Shown in pieces: positions 45,497-52,663 of a stretch of DNA of 55,180 nucleotides. The position numbers were made by a program, and so were the translations under genes. Under the pieces are notes generated by a model. It had not been told where the DNA came from. It was given only the letters and a program-made list of their open reading frames with translations, and did no database searches. The DNA lies in contig JALNZD010000028.1 of the NCBI GenBank assembly GCA_023229505.1, positions 1 through 55,180 on the forward strand. Direction: 5' to 3'. Origin of the DNA: Bacteroidales bacterium (lineage in GTDB: Bacteria > Bacteroidota > Bacteroidia > Bacteroidales > JAGOPY01). Each line of letters begins with the position of its first letter. The stretch's first letter is position 1.

Positions 45497-46012
45497 TCAC
45501 ACATGGTAGCGCCATTTCCAATGTTCGTCAGATTCATAATTTAACAATGAACTATCACCATTAGGTTCTGCACCATGTTCGGAAGAAAGGGATAATTCCA
45601 ATGTTTTCTTTAACCGCCGGTGAAAGATAAACCGGCTTAAGTGATCGGCAATGGCGTTGAGCAATTTCTGTTCTTCTGGAAGAAAAGTCAGGGAACTTTC
45701 AGCTACTTTCTGCACGTAACAAACCTGGATTTCACCCGATACGTGGTTATCGATAACAATCTCAGCCCGCTGCATCCAGGGTGTTTCAATAAAATCGAGT
45801 GATGCATATTGTTTACCTTCCAGGATGATACGGGCCTCACAAACCGTCGGGTGTTGGTATCCGGGAGGAATAGCTTCCTGGATAGACTTAAAAATAGTTG
45901 TCAGTTCAGCGGATTCATCCTTCAAAGCTTCAATGACGTTGTACATGCATTTCAGCTCCTTGGCCCTTTCCGTCAGTTTCTCAAGTTGTATGTCTCTTAA
46001 CTGGTTATCCAT
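45497..46012 (-). CDS. GAF-like protein, possibly the N-terminal remnant of a PEP/pyruvate-binding protein
   Basis: 171 residues. The N-terminal helix LEKLTERAKELKCMYNVIEAL and the EAIPPGYQHPTVCEARIILEGKQY stretch resemble the GAF-like segment in front of PEP/pyruvate-binding (PEP synthase-like) domains in Bacteroidota. It ends SDEHWKWRYHV at a TGA, whereas I recall such proteins continuing with S-Q-A-M; here the codons after the TGA read Q-A-M-R-P before another stop. This suggests a TCA to TGA change and loss of the rest, or a genuine short protein. The call rests on memory of the family pattern. Confidence 0.6.
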   Translation of the reverse strand: MDNQLRDIQLEKLTERAKELKCMYNVIEALKDESAELTTIFKSIQEAIPPGYQHPTVCEARIILEGKQYASLDFIETPWMQRAEIVIDNHVSGEIQVCYVQKVAESSLTFLPEEQKLLNAIADHLSRFIFHRRLKKTLELSLSSEHGAEPNGDSSLLNYESDEHWKWRYHV

Positions 46013-46031
46013 TTTATTATTATATCGATTT

Positions 46032-47777
46032 TTATCTCACCAGGATTGCCTGGTATATCTTACGGTTGTTTTTCATATCAACGACCTCGAGTTTCATATT
46101 ATTTTCCCCTTTTAATAATTGCTCGTCAATGGTGTAAAATAACAGGTCATTCTTCGCATCATACTCCATGAGTACCCATTTTCCGTTCAATGTACCACGG
46201 TAAGTGGATATGCCGGACATTTCATCACTGATAATAAACTTAATTTTTTTTTGCCCGGTCAGATTTTTAAATGTTTCCGCTTGCACAGGGTTGATCTTAG
46301 GTGGCATTGTATCCACAGAAACGCTGTAATTGCCAAATTCCCGGATTTTAGCCCTGACATAACCGTTGCTTTCCCATTTTCCACCGACAGATGTAAAACC
46401 TTTTCCATCATCATTTATTTTGACTATCAAAGCTTTATCTCTCAATCTTTCCGGAAGGTCACGGGGCTTGATTGACAAAGTGATATAATCATGGACCGGT
46501 GTGAATTTGTCGTGTATCCTTTGGACGGCAGAAAAAGTACCAGTAACCCGGCGGGTTGAATCATATTTGAAATGAAAGGAATCATAAAAGACCCCTGCTG
46601 GAGCATCCAATATTACTGAAGTGTTTTCAAAATGATTAGATGTATTGTAATTGAAATTTGAAATTGGAAAATTGGAAGTTGAAGATTGCTTTGAAACTAA
46701 TATTTCTGGTTTCTCTGATTTTACTTTAAAAGTCAGTAACGCGGTATTGCCTATCACATCCTTCACTTCATAAGTAATGCCGTGCTGAAGTGTATCATTG
46801 AAGGAGAAAGTTCCATGGTCCCCGGTTTTGTTATAAATTCTGAGTTTGTTCCCCGGATCGATCCTGGTCCGCTGCAGGCGCACACCACTTTTCATATACT
46901 CGGCATAATCCAGGAGGCTGTTGACATAACGGGTTTCATCAAATGAAAAGGTTTCCATCCTGTACTGATAAGCCAATTCTTTATCGATATAAAGGGCTAT
47001 CGAATAAGGGCCGTTTTTGTTATCCGTATCATTTTGCTGGTCGCTCACCTGGATGGCAAAAGAGACTTTCCCGCTAAGATGTATGGGCTGGGATACATTC
47101 AACCGGTGCTTTTCTCCCCACCCTTCCACAGGATAACTATAACTCCGGTTATTTCCATTAACCCGGGCATTTTCATCCTCAGGATAAATTTTTAAGAGCG
47201 AGATGCGTGGCCGGAAGATATCTTTCACAACATAACCGAACAGAAGCGGGTTAATTATTTTTTGTGAGGCGCCATCGCGGATTTCGAAATGCAGGTGTGG
47301 CCCCCCGGAAGAGCCGGAATTACCGGAATATGCAATGATTTCACCCTTTTTAACTAAAATTTCCCCTAAAGACGGGAACAGTTCAATTTCAAAACTCTCC
47401 TCACTATATTGCTCTTTTCTTACATAATCTTCAATAACCTTGTTATACCGGTTCAGGTGGGCATATACCGAAACATAGCCATTGGAATGGGTGACATATA
47501 ACGCTCTCCCGAATCCAAGAGCCGAAACCTTGATCCTTGAAACATACCCGTCAGCTATGGCATAGACCGACGAGCCTTCCACTCCCCCGGTTTTAATATC
47601 AATCCCTGAATGAAAATGGTTTGCCCGAACCTCGCCAAAAGTTCCGGATAAAAGCATACGGAAATCGACCGGCGGCTGGAAGTAGCCAGTGGGATAGGAT
47701 TTCTGAGAGAAAGTAACTTGAGTAACAGTGATGAGAAATATAATGATAATAAGTTTCGGAAATGATCTGAAAAGCAT
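46032..47777 (-). CDS. M23-family metallopeptidase (LytM-like)
   Basis: 581 residues from ATG 47777 (MLFRSFPKLIIIIFLITVTQVTFSQ, a signal peptide); the open frame goes back to 47885, but that part is a repeat. The peptidase domain (about 45-185) has HFHSGIDIK (zinc ligands H and D) and SGGPHLHFEIRDG (H-x-H), the LytM zinc and catalytic histidines. The long C-terminal part is beta-rich with no name I can give. It probably cleaves peptidoglycan cross-links in the periplasm. An in-frame simple-repeat stretch (46645-46689) encodes STSNFPISNFNYN. Confidence 0.9.
   Translation of the reverse strand: MLFRSFPKLIIIIFLITVTQVTFSQKSYPTGYFQPPVDFRMLLSGTFGEVRANHFHSGIDIKTGGVEGSSVYAIADGYVSRIKVSALGFGRALYVTHSNGYVSVYAHLNRYNKVIEDYVRKEQYSEESFEIELFPSLGEILVKKGEIIAYSGNSGSSGGPHLHFEIRDGASQKIINPLLFGYVVKDIFRPRISLLKIYPEDENARVNGNNRSYSYPVEGWGEKHRLNVSQPIHLSGKVSFAIQVSDQQNDTDNKNGPYSIALYIDKELAYQYRMETFSFDETRYVNSLLDYAEYMKSGVRLQRTRIDPGNKLRIYNKTGDHGTFSFNDTLQHGITYEVKDVIGNTALLTFKVKSEKPEILVSKQSSTSNFPISNFNYNTSNHFENTSVILDAPAGVFYDSFHFKYDSTRRVTGTFSAVQRIHDKFTPVHDYITLSIKPRDLPERLRDKALIVKINDDGKGFTSVGGKWESNGYVRAKIREFGNYSVSVDTMPPKINPVQAETFKNLTGQKKIKFIISDEMSGISTYRGTLNGKWVLMEYDAKNDLLFYTIDEQLLKGENNMKLEVVDMKNNRKIYQAILVR
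46645..46689. repeat. AT-rich TTGAAATTTGAAATT-type repeat inside the M23 gene
   Basis: Copies of TTGAAATTTG/AAATTGG-type units run here in frame with the M23 coding sequence. The same kind of repeat is intergenic at 20860-20882. Confidence 0.55.
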
Positions 47778-47835
47778 GGTATAAAGTGATTGTTGAGGTT
47801 TAAGTTTTAAGTTCGGGAATTTTTTAATAACTATT

Positions 47836-47873
47836 CTTTGCGATACTTTGCGCCTCCTTTGCGCAACTTTGCG
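47836..47873. repeat. CTTTGCG tandem repeat upstream of the M23 gene
   Basis: CTTTGCG occurs at 47836, 47846, 47857 and 47867, about 10 bp apart. It would be coding only if the rejected upstream start of the M23 gene were used. Confidence 0.7.
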
Positions 47874-47912
47874 TGACAACTTCAAAAAAAAATTTAGTTC
47901 TTCCCCACAAAG

Positions 47913-49643
47913 TTACTCAAAGGTTTCCGGGTTGAGAATGATTTCAATAAGTTGTTCTTCTGTTTTGGTATTATGATAAAGCACCTTTCTTGTGACAGAA
48001 TCTCTATCCAAAACCTGCCAGATTCTGTTTTCAATGACTGCCAGATCCTTCCCTTTATCTTTACCGATGTATATGTAGAATGAAGATTTGGTTTTATCAA
48101 GAATATCTTTAAAATCAACAAAATCATCCCAGAAATAGAACTTATCGGACCATGTCACATACTGATAGCTTTCAGGAAATTTTTCCTTCAGATATGATTG
48201 AAAACCGAATTTAAGGTGGTATGTCATGATAAAACCATTAAAGTGGGCAAATTCGATAAAAGGTGCGCCATAATACGGACATGTCATGATTACTGGTTTG
48301 TCCGTTTCAACCAGCGAAACTATCTTCTTATATTCCTCCTGAAGGATTTCATTCCTCTGGCTGTAACTTGTAATTGAAGATCTGACCTGAAGTACCTGTC
48401 CATAAGTCACATAAAGTATGAAAATTGAGAAGGAAATCAAAGTGATGATTTTATATCTTTTTGATCCTGAAATCTTTTGATATTGGATGATCAATAAGAT
48501 GCTTAACAAAACAATTAAATATTTGAATAGATAGAAAGGCATAAAATAATAATGCTCAAAATGCTTTAACGTAAAGGCAATGCTGATAAGGATTGAAAGA
48601 TTTACGGCAAATATTGCACGAATGATCTTTGAATTCGTAAATCCTTCATTTTTAAATACTTTGGAAGAAAAGACAACACTTAGCAACAAGGAGAAAATCG
48701 CAATAAAGAAAAACATTTTATCATAATTGAACAAGTATTTAAAATTTTCGGGTATTGTCGAAAAATTTATAAAGTCTTTTGCCCCGGCGCCATACTTCCC
48801 GCTATGAATTAACAGGCCGGATACCCATTGCCAGAATTTGTGAAAATTAAAAACCACAGGATATGCAAAAATGGCAAAAAACAGGATGGTGTATAAAATC
48901 AGCTTAATCTTTTGCCTCAGTGATGTATGCAATAAAACCAGGGGTATTAATATGACCGGAATAAAGGTAAGTTTACAGGCGATCCCGAACCCGATTATGA
49001 GACCATAAAGAACAATATCAGTAAAATGGCCAGCAGTTCGATCTTCATGATAAATCGTTTTTATTATCATTAAACCGGTCAGAAGCAGGGGAATCATCAT
49101 GATTGCCTCCGGCATCAGGCGTCCGGACACGCCAAGCAATGATGCGTTGCCAAATGGGCTTAACTGCAATAATAGCCCTGCAAAATGAGAACCGGAATAC
49201 TTCTTTGTATAAATGCCGCAAATGACCAGGACGATTGCGATCAGAACATTCATGAAGAGGTTTGCTGCATGAATATATTTTTCAGGGTCGTCAATGAAGT
49301 CCTTTGCATAATCTCCGGGCTGGAACAAATTGATAACCCTGGAAGAAATGGCTATTAAAAATTCCAGGGGTATTCCGGGGGTCGCAATGAACTGGACACT
49401 TAAGTTGCCCCCACCTATTAGTATACCGTTGTATAAGTAAAAATACTCCGGATCGACGCTACTAAGGAAGAATGCGCCCAGGTAATAATGAAATACCGAA
49501 GCATTTAAAAGAAAGATAATTGGTATAATTAAAAAAATAAGTACGCTAAAATGTTTTCGTGAAATTGATTTGAATACTATCAGGATGGGGTTAAATAAAC
49601 CTGACAGGTAAATTTGTAATTTAGTTTGCTTAAGTTTTCCCAT
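47913..49643 (-). CDS. GT39-like multi-pass membrane glycosyltransferase
   Basis: 576 residues with about ten to twelve membrane helices and a soluble C-terminal domain (about 440-576). The early periplasmic loop LSSVDPEYFYLYNGILIGGGNL has the acidic residue typical of GT-C (ArnT/PMT/GT39) enzymes, and YFMPFYLFKYLIVLLSILL lies in a late helix pair. Such enzymes transfer a sugar from a polyprenyl-phosphate donor. The acceptor is unknown. It stands between the M23 and sugar-kinase genes; a repeat separates it from pfkB. Confidence 0.7.
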   Translation of the reverse strand: MGKLKQTKLQIYLSGLFNPILIVFKSISRKHFSVLIFLIIPIIFLLNASVFHYYLGAFFLSSVDPEYFYLYNGILIGGGNLSVQFIATPGIPLEFLIAISSRVINLFQPGDYAKDFIDDPEKYIHAANLFMNVLIAIVLVICGIYTKKYSGSHFAGLLLQLSPFGNASLLGVSGRLMPEAIMMIPLLLTGLMIIKTIYHEDRTAGHFTDIVLYGLIIGFGIACKLTFIPVILIPLVLLHTSLRQKIKLILYTILFFAIFAYPVVFNFHKFWQWVSGLLIHSGKYGAGAKDFINFSTIPENFKYLFNYDKMFFFIAIFSLLLSVVFSSKVFKNEGFTNSKIIRAIFAVNLSILISIAFTLKHFEHYYFMPFYLFKYLIVLLSILLIIQYQKISGSKRYKIITLISFSIFILYVTYGQVLQVRSSITSYSQRNEILQEEYKKIVSLVETDKPVIMTCPYYGAPFIEFAHFNGFIMTYHLKFGFQSYLKEKFPESYQYVTWSDKFYFWDDFVDFKDILDKTKSSFYIYIGKDKGKDLAVIENRIWQVLDRDSVTRKVLYHNTKTEEQLIEIILNPETFE

Positions 49644-49671
49644 TGCATTTCATTACTTAAAAAAAACTGAT

Positions 49672-49717
49672 GATCTAATCCGTGTAAATCCGTCGCATCC
49701 GTGTCATCCGTGTGCCA
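49672..49717. repeat. ATCCGTGT dispersed repeat at the pfkB 3' end
   Basis: Repeated ATCCGT-type units (minus strand ACGGATGACACGGATGCGACGG) fill the gap and supply the last codons and the stop of the sugar kinase gene. Confidence 0.7.
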
Positions 49718-50648
49718 TTCTTCCTCTTTCATTTGAGATGTAATTGTCATAGGTCTGACAAACATCTGATGCAAAAATTATCCCGGAATTAATTACTTCA
49801 TTCCAAGTATCCAGGCTGATAAGAGTCGGGTCGGAATTTGTCAGTCCTCTGCCAACCAACCCAACGATAATCCCTGCATTAAATGCATCCCCTGCACCGA
49901 TGGTGCTTTTTGGCCGGATTGCCGGTACATCTGCATGTAATTTAATGGAAGATGTCATAAGATCAACCCCTTTTTTATTCCGGGTAATGATAACCGCTTT
50001 GGATCCTGCTTCCCGGATACGGGCAAAAACATCATCGTTGTTATTTGTCCCGAAGAGATTCTCAAAATCCTCATCCGACCCGCGGACAATATCCGCCAGG
50101 GCGATATTTCCCTCAACAAGATGCATCAGTTTCCTGATCTCCCCCAGGTGGTTTTTTCGGATATTAGGATCATAAATGATGATTGCTCCGTTCTGCCTGG
50201 CTTGTTTAACGAAGGAAATGATCTTTGAACGGATTGCCTGATCCAGGGAGTAAAACGAACCGAAGAGTACCACGTCTCCCCTGCCCGCTTCCGGCCATGC
50301 CATATTAAGCCGGTTCTCCGGGTAGTGTTGGTAGAACGAATACTGTGCATTCCCTTGTTCATCGAGGAAAGCCAGTGACACCGGCGTTTTAAAACCCTCA
50401 ACCGGCCGGGTGAACGAAGTGAAGACCCCATTTTCAGCCAGGAAATCCAGGACCATTTGTCCCAGTTGGTCACGGCCCAGTTCTGTGATCATCTCCACCT
50501 TCATACCGCACCTGCCGAGGGACACGGCTGTATTCAGCATCGACCCGCCCGGCCTGGCTGCCTTAGGCTGGCCCTGCTCAAAGATGATGTCATATATCGT
50601 TTCGCCGAGGGTGAAGATGGTGGGCATGGGGAATGATTTAATCTTCAT
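49704..50648 (-). CDS. PfkB-family carbohydrate kinase
   Basis: 314 residues from ATG 50648; a start at ATG 50627 (MPTIFTLGETIYDII) is also plausible and fits the usual family N-terminus. N-terminal GETIYDIIFEQG ... PGGSMLNTAVSLGRCG binds sugar, and C-terminal STIGAGDAFNAGIIVGL holds the catalytic aspartate and anion hole. Ribokinase/fructokinase-like; the sugar is not deducible. The last seven or so residues (RGRMAHG) come from the ATCCGTGT repeat, so the native tail is altered. Confidence 0.9.
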   Translation of the reverse strand: MKIKSFPMPTIFTLGETIYDIIFEQGQPKAARPGGSMLNTAVSLGRCGMKVEMITELGRDQLGQMVLDFLAENGVFTSFTRPVEGFKTPVSLAFLDEQGNAQYSFYQHYPENRLNMAWPEAGRGDVVLFGSFYSLDQAIRSKIISFVKQARQNGAIIIYDPNIRKNHLGEIRKLMHLVEGNIALADIVRGSDEDFENLFGTNNNDDVFARIREAGSKAVIITRNKKGVDLMTSSIKLHADVPAIRPKSTIGAGDAFNAGIIVGLVGRGLTNSDPTLISLDTWNEVINSGIIFASDVCQTYDNYISNERGRMAHG

Positions 50649-50669
50649 CAAAAATAGTTTATTTTCGGA

Positions 50670-50707
50670 TTAGCGGGGAGGCGGGGAAGCGGGGAGGCAA
50701 GGGGGCG
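50670..50707. repeat. G-rich direct repeat
   Basis: GCGGGGAGG-type units recur with a strong G bias, similar to 20826-20850; the run could form a G-quadruplex. Confidence 0.6.
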
Positions 50708-50731
50708 TGGAACTCTGCTGCTCAACGCCTC

Positions 50732-50783
50732 AGCGGTAAATAAAAAAAGGCTGGATTCCTCCGGCCTTCCGAGCGGTAAATAA
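50732..50783 (-). terminator. Terminator of the toxin-antitoxin operon, flanked by a direct repeat
   Basis: AAGGCTGGA (50747-50755) pairs with TCCGGCCTT (50760-50768) with one mismatch, and on the minus strand the stem runs into seven T. The 12-bp sequence AGCGGTAAATAA flanks it at 50732-50743 and 50772-50783. Confidence 0.75.
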
Positions 50784-50812
50784 TATCAAGCTGCTCTTCT
50801 GATATAAATCGA

Positions 50813-51130
50813 TTAAAGGTCAAATAGCCTGATTAGATTCAAATTAACATTATCCAATGTTTTTTTATCGACTTCTCCCAATTTCCCTAATACAATATCT
50901 TTATCTATCGTGGCAATTTTATTCAGCCTCAACAGAGATTCTTTCTTTAGTCCTGTCAATTTACCCGTAGGAAGAATTATATCAGAAGGTTCTTTCAGAT
51001 TAGTTTGCGTAGTAATAAAAGAAACAATTACATCAAACTCCGTTTCCATCAATACCAATGCAGGTCGGGTCTTTGCTCCGCTCAAACCGGTAAACGGGAA
51101 TGGTAATAATATGATTTCTCCTTTTTTCAT
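50813..51130 (-). CDS. MazF/PemK-family toxin (mRNA interferase)
   Basis: 105 residues. The N-terminus MKKGEIILLPFPFTGLSGAKTRPALVL is the PemK/MazF barrel start with the key R in KTRPALV. VIVSFITTQ and PTGKLTGLKKESLLRLNKIATI complete the family fold. Such toxins cut mRNA at short sites. It overlaps the upstream antitoxin gene by 4 bp (ATGA), and a terminator follows. Confidence 0.88.
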   Translation of the reverse strand: MKKGEIILLPFPFTGLSGAKTRPALVLMETEFDVIVSFITTQTNLKEPSDIILPTGKLTGLKKESLLRLNKIATIDKDIVLGKLGEVDKKTLDNVNLNLIRLFDL

Positions 51131-51357
51131 TTATATTTTTCCTTCAAATCACTTACAGAATACAGGTCCTCTTCATTATCCAGGAATTTAAATGAATCCG
51201 AGTGTTCAATCATCTTCTCAATTCCTTTCTGAAGTATAACCTCTTCCTGATATTTTTTCAGGAGAAATTCAATATAATCATCAGCTTCCTTAAGCTTATC
51301 ATCAGGCAATAATCTCAGTCGTTGGACGGTTCGTTTGATTATTTTTTCTTTTTCCAT
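51127..51357 (-). CDS. Antitoxin of the MazF-type pair
   Basis: 76 residues from ATG 51357 (MEKEKIIKRTVQRLRLLPDDKLKEADDYIEFLLKKYQEE). The frame reaches a TTG at 51381, but that TTG lies inside the promoter -7 element, so 51357 is chosen. The first half resembles the helical DUF2281-like antitoxins with a LPDDKLKEADDYIEFL segment; the C-terminal part (LDNEEDLYSVSDLKEKYK) would bind the toxin. Confidence 0.8.
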   Translation of the reverse strand: MEKEKIIKRTVQRLRLLPDDKLKEADDYIEFLLKKYQEEVILQKGIEKMIEHSDSFKFLDNEEDLYSVSDLKEKYK

Positions 51358-51378
51358 ATCGTTTAAATCTGCATTATT

Positions 51379-51407
51379 CAAAGATAAGTATTATTAAAAT
51401 TCATCAA
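51379..51407 (-). promoter_or_regulatory. Promoter of the toxin-antitoxin operon
   Basis: On the minus strand TTG (51407-51405), 18-nt spacer, TATCTTTG (51386-51379), an exact match. The antitoxin ATG (51357) lies 21 bases further. The -33 element lies in the end of the VanX remnant. Confidence 0.6.
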
Positions 51408-51531
51408 ATGAAATATCCATCCACTCAAAGTTTTTCCAGCTGTAGAAATTATAATGCCACCATTCAGCATCGTATTGGATGAATCCATGTTTGATCATGA
51501 TATCCTTGAGCAATTGCCTGTTTTGCAAAAC
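51394..51531 (-). pseudogene. C-terminal remnant of a D-Ala-D-Ala dipeptidase (VanX/DdpX family)
   Basis: The open segment reads NRQLLKDIMIKHGF, then IQYDAEWWHYNFYSWKNF and ends DISFDEF at a TAA (51394-51396). The GF-x-x-Y-x-x-EWWHY block carries the E and H of the VanX zinc-peptidase C-terminus. The rest of the gene is missing: an in-frame TAG lies at 51534-51532 and the upstream 300 bp hold no VanX sequence. So this is a 5'-deleted fragment. Confidence 0.7.
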
Positions 51532-51840
51532 CTATGCTGGCAAATACATATATAATTGTCCCCCTTGTTCGATTTTTATTTAGGAACTAACGACAAACGA
51601 CTGACGATTGAGTAGCAATGTGATCAAACCCGGATGACAAAGTAGGCATTTAAGTAAATAATTTCTTTTTGGAGTGTTCAATTTTAGGGAGCAATATCTT
51701 ATCTACCTAATGAAAATTCAATGTTTATTTTTTTATCTTACAGATAAAATCCTATATTGGTAGGCAAAAGTGTAAAATAGCTTTTTCCTCACTCTTGTAA
51801 GCAAAAGTATCTTAATAAATGGTAAATAAAATAATGTAAA
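51532..51840. other. Intergenic region without recognisable gene
   Basis: AT-rich. It holds an ACGACAAACGACTGACGA-type simple repeat near 51591 and a direct repeat GTAGGCAAAAGT (51760-51771) and GTAAGCAAAAGT (51797-51808), 37 bp apart. I see no coding remnant or promoter that I can defend. Confidence 0.5.
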
Positions 51841-52182
51841 ATGATTAGCAGAATCTGGCACGGTTATACAACATTCGAGAATGCAGATGTTTATGAAACC
51901 CTGTTAAAAGAAGAGATCTTTATCGGCATTCAGAATCGGGCAATAAATGGCTACAAGGGAATCCAGCTCCTTAGACGTAACCTTGCAAACGAGGTGGAAT
52001 TCATAACCATCATGTGGTTCGATTCCATTTCGTCAGTCATAGAATTTGCAGGCACTGATTATGAAAAAGCTGTGGTTCCGGAAAAAGCTCAGAAGGTCCT
52101 GTCAAGATTTGATCAACGGTCCCAGCATTATGAGGTGCGGAATCTACAAGTATCCTCTTCTTTCCACAAAAATTTCAAGTAG
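51841..52182 (+). CDS. Antibiotic biosynthesis monooxygenase (ABM)-like protein
   Basis: 113 residues of ferredoxin-like fold (MISRIWHGYTTFENADVYETLLKEEI ... YKGIQLLRRNLANEVEFITIMWFDSISSVIEFAG ... KVLSRFDQRSQHYEV). The ABM domain binds small aromatic or heme-like ligands, and many such proteins have no known substrate. It is a single gene, preceded by an AT-rich region and followed by the hipBA promoter. Confidence 0.78.
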   Translation: MISRIWHGYTTFENADVYETLLKEEIFIGIQNRAINGYKGIQLLRRNLANEVEFITIMWFDSISSVIEFAGTDYEKAVVPEKAQKVLSRFDQRSQHYEVRNLQVSSSFHKNFK

Positions 52183-52244
52183 ATTTTTTCCTCTTTCATA
52201 AATTCTGCCGGAATCATTTTTTTCAAGATAATTCATATAAAAAA

Positions 52245-52275
52245 TTGACTTATCAGAATAATTAGCCTATATTTG
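52245..52275 (+). promoter_or_regulatory. hipBA promoter
   Basis: TTG (52245-52247), 20-nt spacer, TATATTTG (52268-52275), an exact Bacteroidota consensus. The hipB ATG lies at 52314. Confidence 0.82.
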
Positions 52276-52291
52276 CATGGTAAATCATGCA
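52274..52291. promoter_or_regulatory. Inverted repeat overlapping the -7 element, likely HipB operator
   Basis: TGCATG (52274-52279), 6-nt spacer, CATGCA (52286-52291): a perfect inverted repeat that begins in the -7 element. A bound repressor would block the promoter, as in autoregulated hipBA operons. Operator identity is inferred. Confidence 0.6.
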
Positions 52292-52313
52292 TTAACATCC
52301 AATAAACCACTTT

Positions 52314-52661
52314 ATGACTGAATTATCATACAAGAATTGGATTGCGATGAGCGATAAAGCATTGGCGGAACATATCGGGGCGTTTGTGAAGCATCATCGG
52401 CTGGAGCAAAACAAAACCCAGGATACGCTGGCAAATGCCGCCGGCATCAGTCGTTCTACCCTGAGCCTGCTCGAAAGAGGTGAAACCGTAACACTGGCCA
52501 CGCTGATACAGGTCCTGCGGGTATTGGACCAATTGCACGTGATGGAAGCCTTTGCCGTTGAAAATACCATTAGTCCTCTGGCGCTGGCGAAACTGCAAAA
52601 AGAAAAAAGGCAAAGAGCCAGGGGGAAACAATCAGACAAGAAGCAGCAAAGTGATTGGTAA
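52314..52661 (+). CDS. hipB: HipB-like XRE-family antitoxin/repressor
   Basis: 115 residues. A helix-turn-helix of the XRE type (about 25-75: KHHRLEQNKTQDTLANAAGISRSTLSLLERGETVTLATLIQVLRVL) followed by a basic lysine-rich tail (KEKRQRARGKQSDKKQQSD). In hipBA systems the protein neutralises HipA and represses the operon. hipA starts 3 bases after its stop. Confidence 0.88.
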   Translation: MTELSYKNWIAMSDKALAEHIGAFVKHHRLEQNKTQDTLANAAGISRSTLSLLERGETVTLATLIQVLRVLDQLHVMEAFAVENTISPLALAKLQKEKRQRARGKQSDKKQQSDW

Positions 52662-52663
52662 CT

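Noticed and set aside
47778..47885. N-terminal extension of the M23 peptidase
   Set aside because: It is encoded by the CTTTGCG repeat, and a signal peptide begins at 47777.
49580..49774. ORF with HTDDTDATDLHG
   Set aside because: It is a translation of the ATCCGTGT dispersed repeat.
50649..50656. TATTTTTG as the promoter of the PfkB gene with start 50648
   Set aside because: It would place the transcription start inside the gene; usable only if the start is ATG 50627, which cannot be decided here.
51802..51809. Minus-strand TACTTTTG as a promoter towards the VanX remnant
   Set aside because: No gene or -33 element follows; probably chance in AT-rich DNA.
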